64,000 bases of DNA from Peribolospora baueri. Lineage: Eukaryota > Basidiomycota > Peribolosporomycetes > Peribolosporales > Peribolosporaceae. The stretch is from positions 62,001 through 126,000 of the forward strand of contig JAMDHS010000051.1 in NCBI GenBank assembly GCA_029717555.1. The letters are read 5' to 3'. Positions 42,501 through 54,867 of the stretch are shown here, in pieces. The notes under the pieces were generated by a model. It did not search any database. It was not told the origin of the DNA and saw nothing but the letters and a program-made list of their open reading frames with translations. The position numbers and the translations under genes were made by a program. Position 1 is the stretch's first letter. Each line of letters begins with the position of its first letter.

Positions 42501-42893
42501 GGCGGGGGGAGGTGAGAGCTGGTCCGGGGACGAGGGCTGTGGTGGGACGGGAGAGACGTCGACGGAGGGCGGCACGGGCAGCGGATTGCTGGACCTCCTG
42601 GAGGAGAAGAAGGAGGAAGAGGCGGGGGTCGGTCCCAATGGAGGGGTGCTGATGACTGACGACGGCAGGGCGGGTAAAGGGTTGTTGAGCGACGTCCGCA
42701 CGGACGGCGGCGGGGAGACGGCGGTAAAGCGATCAGCGATGGGCAGAGGGGAATAGCGGGTGCCATCGGCGGTGTTGACGTCTGCGTCGGCGGTGGTGGG
42801 CGACTCTGGTGGAGAGGAGACGGGGAGGGAGATGTAGGCGGCGGCGGAGGAGTAGAGACGGGCCTCGTCTGCGGACGGACGGGGATCGGCCAT
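39571..42893 (-). CDS. KRE6: KRE6/SKN1-family beta-1,6-glucan synthesis protein (GH16)
   Basis: Type II membrane protein of the secretory path needed for cell-wall beta-1,6-glucan. Exons 42893-40880, 40742-40009, 39913-39741 and 39658-39571 give 1002 residues. A long Ser/Pro-rich cytosolic domain (about 1-505) contains an Asn-Gly repeat; one membrane anchor (MNMAVLCILVAGIIALFAAY, from residue 512) follows. The lumenal GH16-like domain shows YHLVFSDEFNLDGRTFYPGD, LCFTGGYFEALVQFPG, GFWPAVWMMGNLGRPGYGAT and APEIDLIEAQ, which keeps the acidic residues of the GH16 site. The end has FPAYLNVDYVRFYQ and a Cys close to the stop. Intron 1 carries a long triplet repeat. Confidence 0.93.
40763..40837 (+). 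repeat. (GAA)n triplet repeat in KRE6 intron 1
   Basis: About 25 uninterrupted GAA/AAG units (TTC on the transcribed sense) next to an A-run, all inside the 137-bp first intron. Confidence 0.95.
41695..41768 (+). repeat. Hexanucleotide repeat coding Asn-Gly in KRE6
   Basis: About twelve ATTGCC/GTTGCC units; on the coding strand this is (GGCAAT/C)n, giving alternating Gly and Asn in the cytosolic domain. Confidence 0.92.
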
Positions 42894-44567
42894 GGCGAAG
42901 GAGGGATCGGGTTAGGTGATGGTGGTGGGAGCGATGTGGGCCGACAGAAGACGGCTCGCTTTTCTCGCTCTCTGGCTCGGCTTGGCTTGGCTTGGCTAGG
43001 CTTGCACCGCCTGGCGGTCGACGACGGCGTCGATTGTATTCGACAGCCAAAGGCGACCTGTGTACGCGCTGATACGAGCCGGCCGTGGTCTGGTCTGCTT
43101 TGTTTGCCTTACGAGGGGGCGGTGTGGCGTGTGTGGTGGAAGGGGTGGATGAGAGGGAAGACGGAGGTGGGAGGAGAGGGAGGCGATGTGGTGGGAGGGC
43201 GGGAAGAAGAGAAAAGGTGGGCGAGGCGGGAGGAAGGGGGAAGGAAGAAAGGGTGAGGGTGCCTTGCGTCTGTGGGCCGTCCCGTACGTAACGGTATGTG
43301 GTTATCGCAGATGAAGGGAGGAAAGAAAGAAAGCGCGGCAAGGGACGATGCTTGGTGGTCGCCTACACCCCGTCACGTCACCTCACGTCGCCCGGTCTGC
43401 TTCCGGGGCGGTGTGGACGGAGGGGGAGGGGGAGGGGGAGGGGGAGGCGGTCGTATGCAGTGATGGTGGTGTTGGTGGTCGTCAGTCGTCGGTCGTCGTT
43501 CGTCGCGCACAAGAGGACGGAGGAGACGGTGAACGGGGTTCAGGAGGACGGAGGGTTAATGGACGGAGGCGGAGTGGGACGAGACGAGACGACCTTGTTT
43601 GACGGAGGCGGACGTCGAAGGAGAAGGCGAGATGAGGCGAGATGAGATGGATGAGATGAGGCGAGCGCTGGCTCGAGTCGGCTTGGCTCGACGGACGACG
43701 ACGAAGACGAACGACAGACGGACTGAAGGACGGAGTGACGGACGGCCGACGACGATGGCCAGCCACGCGTGAGGGGAACGGGATGGTCGTCGTAGGCAGC
43801 GACGGCAGCGATCGTAATCGGCGCGCGGCCGATTATAATCGACAGCCGGGCGACAATTGTAATCGACGGCCGCGCGATCGTAACGGCCAGGCGACGATTG
43901 TAATCGGCGGGTGGACCCACCGCGTGCTGGCTGCGCCTCCCTCTCGCCTCGCCTCGCGTCGCTCCAGCCAGCCGCGCATGCCGACGACCGTCGCATCCGC
44001 CGACGATCCCGACAAGACAAGACGCAACACCGCCGTCCCATCCGAGACCCGACATGCCGCAGTCGCCGTTGTCGACGCCGCCACGTGATAAGCGAAAGCC
44101 GAAAGCCAAAAGCCAAAAAGCAAAAGCAAAGCTGCCGAACCGCGTGTCGCCTGCCGCCGATGTGCATATCTCTCTGTCTGTCTGTCTGTCTGCCTTGTCT
44201 TCGCACAAGGCGCGACCGTACCGTGGCGGTGCTGCAACCCCAGCCAGCCATGCACGCCCTCTCCTTTCTCTGTCTGTCGGCTCCTTGTGCTCCCATCCCC
44301 AAGAAAGAGGGACACACACACAGGAAAAAAACTCGCATGCTTAACCCGTTCCTCAACAGCAGCTACTGCATATAGATAGATAGAGAGACAGGCAGATCAC
44401 AACGCTGTCGGATCGGATCGGCACTAGAAGCAACGAACGAACAAGTTCCGATCGTTGCGTCGACGGCAGGAGCTGGAACTGGACGTGACGTAGTCGGGGC
44501 ACCGCGCCGACGCCGACGACGTTAGAATCTACATCAACTCGGCCTGCATCCTCCCCTTGTCCGACGC
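42894..44567. other. 1.7-kb upstream region of KRE6
   Basis: Between the KRE6 start and the WDR70 stop. It contains a (GGGGGA)n tract at 43420-43447 and a phased motif array at 43808-43910. No supported gene. Confidence 0.5.
43808..43910. promoter_or_regulatory. Array of TAATCG motifs spaced about 21 bp
   Basis: TAATCG occurs at 43815, 43836, 43860 and 43901, with the variant TAACGG at 43881. The steps are 21, 24, 21 and 20 bp, near two helical turns. Each lies in a GC-rich context (GCGCGGCC-like). It sits about 0.95 kb upstream of the KRE6 start. A regulatory role is inferred only from the spacing. Confidence 0.35.
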
Positions 44568-47381
44568 TCATCGCCTCGACCCAGATGCAGACGCACCCCT
44601 CCCCCGTTCCTCCTCTCCCTCCTCCTCCTCGTAGTCGTAGTTCGTGTCGAACACCGGCTTCGGCTGCGTCTTCTTCCATGCTGCGTGTAGAAAAAGCGAG
44701 GCCGATCAAGACCGACCGTCTGTCAGCCAGGCACCCCCACCATCCATCCCTAAGACGCGCTCACCCGAAGTCCATTGTGGATCCTCGTCCGCGTTCGCGT
44801 ACTTGAGCAGCGCTTCCCGTGGCTATCCGATTCGATTCAGGTGCAGACAGAAACGTCAGCGCGCTCCAACACCGCGACCGAGCACCACATGGGCCGACAT
44901 CGACTCACGTCTTCGAGCCTCGAATTGTCCCTGAAAATACTCTGCACCACGTGTTGCGTCGCGCTCGACCCCACCCGTCCCCCACGCCCGGGACCCTGCA
45001 TAGGCCGGAGGGGCATCTTGGTCGCCCGCGCGTCGTTGCGGAGTTTTTCGAATTTGCGCTTCTTTGCCGCTTGGCTTGCTGTTGTCTCTTCTCTGAACGC
45101 CGGTAGCGAGTGTGGGGTGATGATCGGACGGTCCAGTTGCGAGTCCAGGTCGTCTACCGCCCGCGCACGCGGCGCTTTCCCCACGCATAGCAGCGCACCT
45201 CGGATCGATGACGTGGGCGAGTAGAGCCCGTGGACCGTCCCGTCCGCCGACCCGGTGAATATCTTTCCGCGGACCGATCGCAAAGGGAGAAAAATTTCAA
45301 TGACAACTCCCACCCTTCGACCGATCCGATCCCAACCCACCTGGTTGATCCGCGAGTGCCACAACACCTTGACCACGCTGCTCTCCGACACCCCGATCGT
45401 CCGCACCACGTCCAGCGTGCTCCGATCCATCACCACCACCTTGCCCATCCCTTCCCCTTTCCTCACCCCGACGCCCGTAAGGATGTGCCTCTCGTCCGGG
45501 CTAAAGATCACGTTCGTCTCCGCGTTGTACGACGTCAGTCCCGATCGCGTGCTCATCGGTTTCTTTAACGACCGACAGTCCCAGACTGGCACACCCACCG
45601 AGGCGAGACCTAGCCGTCAGCATTCCGCCCCCGCGAGTGAAGATAAAAGAGAACAAAAAAAAAAGGCGGCGCTCACGCTTCACCGTGTCGTCGCCGCCTC
45701 GAGTGGCAATGGTGCGATTGTCCACCGAGAACGCGATGCTCGAGATCTCCGTGTTTTTCGTATGTGCGTTCTCGACCGTCTGAGAGAGCGTTAAACGGAC
45801 GTCAGCGGCCCGATTTCGGTAGCGCCGTGGAACCGGACGGGTTGCCACTCACGGCGTTCGGCCGCGTGAACGTGCCGGCGGTGCTCCACAGGTGGATCGC
45901 ACCGTCCAAACAAGCTATGACGATCGACGACCCGTATCACCGTCAGTCCGTCCGCACTCACTAACCGCGGGTGAGCCTCGTCCACAACCTCCCCCTCGCA
46001 CTCACCCCCGGCGATCACCTTCGAGTCCGGACTGTACGCGCAAGCCGTCACCTTTGTTCGCGTCCCTCGCTCTTTGCTCTTTACGACGATGATCTGCTTC
46101 TGCTTCCGTTTGTTCTCCACGTCCCACAACCTACACATACCAACCGGCGCCGCACGTCAGATCAATGTGCGCGGCAATAGGGACGGGACGGGACGGGACG
46201 GGATGCAAAGGCCAAACAGGACGGCTCACCGAATGGTGCTGTCCGCCGACGCGGTGATGAACGTCGTCCTGTCCTGTGGATGCCAAGCCGCGCTCGACAA
46301 CTCGGCCACGTGGCCCCTGCCAACGTCGCGTCGGGAACAAGTCCACCGGGCGCCGGTCAGAAAAGAAAACAGGAGCGAGTCGATCACGAGCACGCGTGCG
46401 TTCTCACGTAGTATGTCGCATGTCACGAAGATAGACGTCGCCTTTCTGATAGGTGTTTCTGAAGAGAGGGTAAAGCATGGTTCAGTCAACGAAATCCTTT
46501 CCCATCCCGACCCCACGATGAGCGGGCCGGCGACAAAAGAACCCAAGCCGCTCAACATAGGATGACCGTCGCGATCATAAAGCTGCGCCTGCGACGTCCC
46601 GGAGATGACCAAAAACGAGTCACCGGTGGTGGAGAATTGAAGATCGTGGATCTGGTAGCTCCCCGCAGGCTCAAAGCTTCGAAACGGTCGAAAGCCCGAA
46701 TCCATGCCGCCAAAGTCCCATAGCTTGACGTCGTAGTCGTACGAGCCCGAGGCAATCCGCGCGCCGGCTGGGTCGATGGCCAGTGCGGAAACGGTCTGCG
46801 ATCGGAGTGGAGCCAAGAAAGAAGGCCACGTCGTCGGTTCCTTTGCGGCGTGAACGAGTAAAATGGGGCGCCCAACGAAAACATTACCTTTGAGTGGTCC
46901 TTCATTATGATCTCGTGAGACACTGGCAATTCGTCGCTCGGCGTCTCCGGCTCCGGTCCCAAATCCACCTCCTCATCGTCTTCCGGCGCCGCACCGCCGT
47001 TCCCTGCAGGCGGCAACGGCGGCCCGACTTCCTTGTCCTCGTCCTCGTCCTCCCCTACTCCATCTTGGTCATCCCCGTCTTCGGCCTGGTCGACGACCTT
47101 GGTGGATTCCTTCGTAGCAGGTCGCTCCGGACCTTGCTGGGGACGAGGGCCCGGAGCTGCCACTTCTTCTTCCTAATGACGTCGGCCGAGTAGATCTAGT
47201 CAACATCCGATCGCCACGACCCAGCCGATGAACACGCGCACCTGCTCCCTCGTTCACTCACCGGTGCCTCTACCCTACGCGTCTTAGCCACTCGCCCTGA
47301 AATGTCCTGCTTCTTCTTCTGCGTCTGCTTGCCGAACGACATGGGCATCATGGCCCGCAGAGCTTCTTCGTCCATGTCCAT
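44568..47381 (-). CDS. WD-repeat protein 70 homologue
   Basis: Nuclear WD40 protein; relatives act in chromatin and DNA-damage responses. Twelve exons (47381-47262, 47172-46888, 46795-46557, 46458-46408, 46316-46230, 46130-46006, 45914-45853, 45779-45677, 45585-45341, 45262-44909, 44822-44765, 44680-44568) give 613 residues. MDMDEEALRAMMPMSFGKQT opens it, then an acidic linker, then HEIIMKDHSKTVSALAIDPA and about seven blades, including ASGSYDYDVKLWDF, GHVAELSSAAWHP, ITASADSTIRLWD and TRGGDDTVKLWD. The C-terminus has the family-specific IITPHSLPAFRE, then PREALLKYAN, DPQWTSAWKKTQPKPVFDT and an acidic end. The donor after YDRDGHP at 46557 is GTTGAG, chosen because it restores KGDVYLRDMRHT. Confidence 0.9.
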
Positions 47382-47675
47382 GTTCGCCTTGATCAGCTCC
47401 TTCCGTGCAAGGCAAATTCCTGGGCGATTCTGCTCCCGTACCGAGTCAGGGCGATCCTTGTGGGCTTGTCAAAGGCAATGTTGAGCCTGGGAACACGGCG
47501 GTGGACAAGTGGTGGTGGCGCCGATACACGAACGTCACCCACCCAGCCGCGCGCACCGGGAACACAAGTGATCGGGATGGCCGCAGCACGTTGATCGGAC
47601 CCAAGTCGTTCGAGTCTTCTCGAGGCGAGCCCATTCCGAAGGATCTCGTCGCCTCCCATCTCCTTCCCTCCAACA
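47382..47675. promoter_or_regulatory. Bidirectional promoter region WDR70 / NAD kinase
   Basis: 294 bp between divergent starts. The role is inferred from position. Confidence 0.4.
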
Positions 47676-49997
47676 ATGGTGCGCGCCGCCAGCGCCCTCT
47701 TCCTGGCCGACAGCCTCCTGTGCTTTGCCTTCCGACCTTTGCCCAAGCGCCATGGTGCCTTCGTCGCCCGGGCGCTGTCGTCCACGGCTGTCCACAGCCA
47801 GAGGAGGAGGATGGACGAGTTAAGAGACAAGGTTGACCTTGAGATTGAGCCGTTGGGAAGGTCGGTTCAACGGATCGAGCGAGCGCATTCGTGAGAAGGA
47901 GTTGTGGGCGCGGACCATTTCCAACGACAGGCACGAGCCATCTTCCTTCCTTTTGGCTTTCCCCAGGCTGTCCAAGATCGTACCTCCCAAGCGCGGTCGA
48001 GAGATCACGACGCGCGTAGGCTCGACGTATGGGTAAGCGAGTGTGCGCCTCCGCTGGGCGAGGTTCTGCTCTCGAGGCCGCGCATTTCCTCAAATGTTGC
48101 ACCAACGGTGCTTCTTGTATCACTTCTTCTGGCTCATTTTGGCCTCATGCCAGCGGCAATCATTCTCTTTCCTGGGTGTCGCCGCCCCGCACGGTCCTGT
48201 TCGTCAAGAAGCCCCAGGACCCGCGCACATCGGTTGCGATGGCACAAGTGGTAGAGTGAGTATAATAAGATGGTGTGCTGCTGTCGCTTCTTTGTCTGTC
48301 TGCTCGTAAACTCACGGCCCGTCTCATCTCATCACCGTTGCGAAGACATATGCGCACGGAGTATCCGGATGTAGACATCGTTGTGGAGGAAAGCGTCTAC
48401 TCGGAGTTCGTCGACCGGTATCCTTTCCTCGTGCCGTACCGCTCTTGTAAGCGCCCATTCCTCCCCGCTCGCTTTTTTGTGCCAGTACGCTTGAGGGATC
48501 TTACTGAGGAAGACATCCATCTGGATTACCCTCCGTCGTCTACAGCTGACAAGACTCTCCTGGCCCAGAAGGTGGACTTTGTGGTCACGCTAGGCGGGGA
48601 TGGCTCCATCTTGCATGTGTCGGGCATGTTCGACAGATCGGCGGTGCCTCCCGTGCTGAGCTTTAGCATGGGCACATTGGGCTTCCTCCTCCCATTTCGT
48701 GAGTCGGGCAGAGGCATTTAAAATCCTCTGTTCGATGGATGGGGAAGCGTGGAGGACCCACCTTCCTGTTTGGATGGCTGGCTTACGACCTGCTGTCCAA
48801 TCCGTCCAGATATCGACCAATTCCGCACCGCCGTCGCGGACCTGTTCGCGTCGCGCGCATCGCTCCTCTTGCGCATGCGACTGTGTCATTCTGTGCATGG
48901 TCCGGATGGAGAGGAGTTGAGAGGTCGCGGGTGGGACGGAGGCGATCTTGGGGAGGGTCTCGGAGGTGAGCTGGCGACGACGCGCTGAGGACTGCTGCCG
49001 CCTGTGGCAGTAAGGAATGATATGAAAGAGGTCGCAGCGAGTGTCGTTTGTTGATTGGGCCTTCCTCACCCGATCCGTCCTAGGCTTTCACCTCATGAAC
49101 GAGGTGTGCCTTCACCGGGGACGAAGGCCACATATGACGGTGATCGACGCGTTTGTCGATGGCGAGCACCTTACAGAGGCGATCGTGGGTTGCCGGCGGC
49201 CTCCCTCAGCTTTTTTGAAGTCCCTCAAGTGTCCTGATCCTGATCCTGTCTCCTTCATTTCCTCTTCCTTACCGTCTTCTCTTGCTCACACCCAGGCTGA
49301 CGGCCTGATCATCTCCACCCCGACCGGATCCACGGCCTACTCGCTCTCCGCCGGCGGGCCAATCGTCCACCCTTCTGTGCAATCCCTTGTGCTCACGCCC
49401 ATCTGTCCGCGGAGCTTGAGCTTTAGACCGCTCCTTTTCCCCAGTGATGCTACTATCGAGTTGAAGGTGCGCAAGTAAGGCTTAAAGGTGGCTGCGAGCA
49501 CGCGGAAGGAGTGGATGGGAGAGAGTCTGGCGCTTTACTCCCCCACTCAGTCTTTCGGAGATATTCTAACCCATCCTGCCCTTTCCGTGGCTTGATTCGA
49601 ATGGCAGATCGCATCCAAATCTCGCTCTCCGGCTGACCTCTCCATCGACGGCCGAGAGCTCTCGACGCTTCCGCCGGACCACTCGGTGCGAGTGTGCATG
49701 TCTCCGTATCCCATTCCTTGCGTCAATCGCCCGCCGCCTCCCTCATTTCGCGAGGACGTGACAGAAACAGTCGGAAGGCGTGCCGGTGGGTTGTTGACGA
49801 GCGGAAGTGGCGGTGGGGGCGTGGCTTCTTCGAAGGTGGGAGACGACGGCACGCTAGGGGTCGATGCTCAGAAGGAGGATGCCCGGTCGAGAAACAGCGG
49901 CGATAACTGGGTGCGCGACATCAACACGCTACTCAAATTCAATGCTACTTTCGGCGGAAGAGGCAGACTGGAGCCGCCCGAGGGGGAAGGCAGGTAG
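47676..49997 (+). CDS. NAD(H) kinase, probably mitochondrial
   Basis: ATP-dependent kinase making NADP(H). Nine exons (47676-47890, 47967-48032, 48154-48255, 48346-48446, 48486-48698, 48810-48965, 49084-49184, 49296-49466, 49608-49997) give 504 residues. [20 protein letters not shown] with [16 protein letters not shown] is a basic leader without acids, as in yeast Pos5. Core motifs: [35 protein letters not shown] (GGDG), [25 protein letters not shown] (the NE/D motif), then [20 protein letters not shown] and [13 protein letters not shown] follows. The C-terminal tail of about 100 residues is low in complexity. Yeast Pos5 prefers NADH; preference here cannot be read. Confidence 0.9.
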
Positions 49998-51420
49998 CTT
50001 GCGACAGTTGTCAGGTCCCGGTCCTTCTGACGGGCTCCTCGTTGACATGGGCCGGCGATGGAGGCACTCATCCGATAGCGTGGTTCGGCATCGATCGACT
50101 CGCCTCTTTGTTCGCTCTGTTGGCACGGGTGGATGACGTTACTGGCGCCCTTTGCTGGCTCTGTTGAAGAATCAAGATCGACCGAGCAAGAGCGCGCTCG
50201 CGAACGCGCATCATGTCGCGTCGCCGTCGCACCGCCCGCCTGTCCCTGTGCGGCGTTTTTCGTCGACCAGTCCCAAACGTGTCAAGGTTTGGGGTGCGCA
50301 GGCGACAAGACACGTCAGCCAGGGCGTAATCCTTTCTCCCTGTTCCCGCGGCGGGGTGGCTGTCGGAACGCAAGTCCGCGCGGACTAGACTTAGAGGCGT
50401 ATGCGGTTCGTTTTTGGTGAACGCAGGGCGTAGCCGTGTGTGGACGAAATGGCAACAAATGAGCTGTGTTCGGCTGGAGCTGCTTCACATTGCCCAGGAT
50501 GAGCTGTGTACAGCTTGGTTTTGCTTCTCTGTGGAGGCGAGAGATGAGGCTCGGTTGTGTCCGACAACGCCAGTGGAGTCGTCGGATCGGAATAACAAAA
50601 ACAGACACGAACTGTAGTGATCTGATAAAGAATTTGCAAGCCCTAGTCGGCACGGGACACGCGACCAAGTTGTCCGACGCGATGTCCTCTTCGTTAACTT
50701 GAGGCTACACACTACCCCGGTCCTGCCGCCGATGCAATGACCACTTCCTCTGCTTTTTCCTGCACACCTAGAGACGTCACTTGTCCCCGTCCTTCTCCTC
50801 GGAGCTACGTCCGCCTTGTCATGTGTCCACGCCACATATCTAGGGGCGTGGAAGTCGTTTATCATTGTGGACCACCTTCCGTGCCGTACCGAGTGCATGT
50901 CGCTGAGAAGTCCGATTTACCGGGCGCGGCGACGCAAGGCTGCCAGAATGGGCATCATGCGTGAGCTCGACGCAGTCCACGCGATACGCACAGGATTCGG
51001 ACGGCTATCAGGACGGACATTTGCAATGGACAGGTGGATGAACGGGTTTATAGCACATGAAGGAGCGAGCGGTTTTTGAGCGACGAGGCGAAGGAAACGA
51101 AAGAGAAGCGAGCGAGCGACTGGAGGAATAGGGACAGGGATCCTATTTGATGTCGAATCCAGGCAGCCAGGATGGAAGAATGGCGCGACTAATGTGACCG
51201 AACTGCTTGGACACGCCTTGATAACGAGAATGAGCGGGAAAATGAAGGAGAGTGGGGTGACCGACGAGGCGGGAGTGACAACTGGGTAGGCAGAAGGGTA
51301 TATGCACGAACAGATATACAAGAATATGAAGCGAACAATAGGCCGATGCAGCGACGCGCCTTATCGAATAATCTCCCCATGGTTTTTGGCCTTTCGAGCT
51401 CGGAGAACGCGTTTGGAAGC
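49998..51420. other. 1.4-kb intergenic region between convergent genes
   Basis: Lies between the NAD kinase stop and the antiporter stop. Only short open frames without recognisable content. No tRNA or repeat seen. Confidence 0.5.
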
Positions 51421-54212
51421 TCAATGCGAGCAGTACTGCTGGAAGAAGTCCGTAGATGAGGATGGGTAAAACCAGAACGACACGGCGACAACCTTTTCAA
51501 ATGAGGACGAAGGGAAGCGAAAGGTGGCGAAACGACGGTCAGCGACGCCTTCCGGCGTATACGAAATCTTCACCTGAAGCTGGACACGCACGATGTATAT
51601 CATCTGACGAAGTCATAATAAGGATAGAGGCGAGAGGGAGGATGAAAGATGAGTGGCCAAGAGACAATGTCAGTCAGGTCGAAGCCGGCCGAAGCACCAA
51701 TTCAAGTTTACTACGGAAAACACACCATCTGGAGGTTAAAAAAGACGACGGAAAAGAACACTCTGGTCAGCACGATGTGGTACAGTCAAAGGGGACGTGC
51801 TAACGAAACTCACCAGCTAATATTTCCAGGACACGCGTGGAGGCGAAACAAAGACGTAAAACGAATGTGAGCCAGGCAAGCTTGGCCTTGCCCGCAGAGC
51901 GTGCACCTCCACGCCGCGCAACTCACAATAAATCCTTCCATCCAGTTTGCCCGCCCGTCTTGGATACAGTAGTTGACTGCGAGCACGGTGAAGAAGAGGA
52001 TGATTGTGGAGTACGGATCGAACAGGAGCGAAAGTGGCTTTCCCGCAATCCATGCAATGACGACGAGAAGGGGCTGATCGGCAGAGATGCAGAGTGAATT
52101 CGTCAGCGCGTTTCCAAGGTCAGGGAGAGTTTGTGCGACGGGATGAGTTGGCGAGGTACGTACAATGACGAAGAGGGCGATTTGCTGTCAAAGGCGGGGG
52201 AGAATATACTCGTCTGGTCAGGACGTTCAAAGCAACAATGGATTTAGAGATCGTGCAGCCGCTCACAATAGAAGACCCAACAGCGACGCCCATCGAGAGA
52301 TCAAGCTTGTCCTTCCAAGCGACTGTGACGGCAGTTACGTGTTCGGCCTGGAGCAGAGCGAATTTAAGCGAAGAAGCGAACCATCAGTGACGGAACACCG
52401 CGAAGTGGGATCTCAGAAGATTTGAACACGCACAGCATTGGACGCGATCGGCAAGAGGATGATGCCGGTCCAGTAGAGGTTGGCGCTCGTGTCCTGAGTG
52501 AAACCGTCGATGGCGTCAACGAGCCACTCGGCCGTCACGCCGACGAAGACGGTGACAACGACAAGGAGCATGATGGTGTAGGGGAAGTTGAGCTGAGGGG
52601 TCTCCTCTTCACCGCTCTCTTCGTCTTCGTAGAATTCGGTGTGCGTGTAGAGGGAGAAGCCGAGGTAGCCAAGGTAACTGTGGGAAATGGCACATGACAA
52701 GCTAAACGGGTCAGGGCTGGGCGACAAAGTGGCGAAGACGGCCAACAGACTCCTCACATGAGAAGGAGGATGACCGCCGTGCCTCGGCTGAGTTTCAACA
52801 GGTCGACTCGTCTGCGAGAACGTTAAGAGGTCAGCGAAGAAGTTTGCTGATGAATGGGGAACAATTGTACTTACTCGGTAGGGTCCGGAATGTCATTCTG
52901 AAGGACGACAGCGGACAAATCGTTTAAGGAGTCAGAACTAGGAACCACCCTCAGAATGCATGATTACTCACACCGAGGGTGGCATGAAACGCGGCGGGGA
53001 TAATGAGTGAGATGACGGCCATGGTCAGAAGCGACGAGTTCAGCTGAGCAGCGGTGACCTTGAACTCTTGTTCCTTGAATCGGACGCCACCGACGAAGAG
53101 GCACATGCCAAGGACGAGGAGGAGGTTGGAGAGGATGGAGCCCAGGAGGGAAGACTGCACGACGACTAGCTCGCAGTGGAAGAGAGCGATGATGGCGACG
53201 ATGAGTTCCACGGCGTTGCCGAGAGACGCGTTGATAAGGCTGTTTGGAGGCCACCCTCGATCAGCATGGTGAGGTAGGCAAACGCAAGCCGATTAGAGTC
53301 AAGTGCCTCACCCCCCAAGCGTCTGACCGACCCGTATTGACAATTCCTCCGTCGCAAAACCGAGCAGCTTGGCCAAAGGGATGATGGCCAAGAACGCGAC
53401 TGCGAAGGCGAACCGAGTCCGGTCAATCATTTATCCGCCTGCAAAGCAGACGGCCGCCGGCGTGACCGAGCGGTAGACATGCGCTTACAGATGAACTCCG
53501 CCAAGGGTGAGACTTTGCTTGGGCTGAAGAAATGGCATGCCCAGGATACGGGGATGAACAGGAGCAGAACGTTAAGCCTGAGAAGTAGGGCACCATAGGC
53601 AAGGCCACGGTATACGAAGTGAGAACATCTCGCGTCAGCTCGTTCAACACAGCCCCAAATCAAGAAATGGTTGTAAGAAACGGCGGCTAACCAGGAGCAT
53701 TTCACGGTGTTCACGAACGATCGCGTGTACGACGGTGCCTTGCCAATTTTCTTTTCCGGTCTGAGGAGAGTGGACATAGACCTACAGGTCGGGCATGAAT
53801 GACGGGGCAGGGCATGAGGTCAACGCCAACGAGCGAGGGAGAGTGGGAGGTTGTGGAGTGCGACGAATTCTGCTCACCTCTTCAGCGCCGCGGAGTCAAT
53901 CGTCACCCTCCTGGGAAGACCATGACCACCGAGCCCAGCGTCCGGGTCCGTGTCTGTTCTAAGCAATACCCCTGGCTCTTCAGCATCGGGCGGCGCAAAG
54001 TACTCGTCGATCCTGGCGCTCTTGCGACGGTTGATCGTGCCAGAAGGAGAGCGGGACGAGCTCGCACTGACGTTGCCATTGCCGTCGGCCCGGGAGAGAA
54101 TATTGGTGGGCGGTTCCTCGCTGACCGCCGTGCTGCCGCCCCAGGCCGTGGTGGGCGATTCACGTTCAGGCGAGAAGCCGCCCTTTTCGACGTCGTCTAC
54201 CTTCTGAGACAT
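51421..54212 (-). CDS. VCX1: Vacuolar-type Ca2+/H+ antiporter (CAX family)
   Basis: Exchanges cytosolic Ca2+ for vacuolar protons. Exons: 54212-53878, 53781-53692, 53577-53489, 53399-53312, 53239-52972, 52897-52875, 52811-52758, 52677-52434, 52347-52267, 52184-52164, 52073-51927, 51816-51814, 51603-51592, 51492-51421; 508 residues. A cytosolic N-terminal region of about 140 residues precedes eleven or so membrane helices. The first CAX repeat has [20 protein letters not shown] and [13 protein letters not shown]; an acidic loop ([10 protein letters not shown]) separates the halves; the second repeat has [20 protein letters not shown] and [18 protein letters not shown]. Both carry the GNxxE-type cation motifs, the second as SNAAEH. 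The 3-nt and 12-nt exons near the end (giving L and MIYI) are needed to join EGFI to [10 protein letters not shown]; they are tentative. Confidence 0.87.
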
Positions 54213-54867
54213 GGCGGCGCTAGTTGGGTTGCGAAGGAGACGGAACGGACGGAGATGGAGGGTGAGACGAAGCGATCGGGGATGGAGGATATACAATGTT
54301 GGAGAGGCAGGTTCGGGACGGGAAGGAGGGAGGAAGCGAGCGTTGTGCTCGAAGCAGCGCTGTAAGTTACCGTTGGTGGGCGCTGGAAAGGGGGCTCGAG
54401 TGAGGTAGTGTGTCGGAGAGGCGGTGGTGGAGGAGGACGATGATGGACGACGGTGGGTGACGGTGAAGCGAACGGAAGGTGATGAATGTCGCTGAGCGCC
54501 AAGAGTGGAAGCGATCAAGTTCCTGTCTCTGAGCTGATTGATGGATGATGACCTGTGCCGTGCCAGCTTCTGAACGGCGCCGCGCCGGCGTGGTGGGCTT
54601 GGCACGGTAATAAGAATTTCACATTTACTTGGCACCCACACGACGCGACCGAGTTCGATTCCACCTGCCCCGACGAACCTTCGAAGAAGATTCGCTTTCG
54701 AAAGCCGGGCACGGAACTGGCTGGCGAACGGTGCAGAGCCCGTCCTATGCGGCGCCAGAACGTTGCCTTTCTCCAAGCCCTGGCACGGCATCCACTGCGC
54801 GTTTCAACCTCGTACGTACGGGAGCCGCAGCAGCCAAACAAAGGCATATCGATCCTGACTACCTTCA
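54213..54867. other. Intergenic, antiporter promoter side
   Basis: 655 bp between the antiporter start and the deaminase stop. A long open frame runs upstream from the antiporter start but has no family features. Confidence 0.45.

Noticed and set aside
40950-42515. Long plus-strand open frame (521 codons) opposite KRE6
   Set aside because: It is the mirror of a GC-rich, biased coding exon, has no recognisable domain, and the minus-strand KRE6 exon is unmistakable.
53870-54791. Longer N-terminus for the antiporter using the upstream open frame
   Set aside because: The upstream part is basic and low in complexity, typical of an open 5' leader in GC-rich [15 protein letters not shown] is the natural start.
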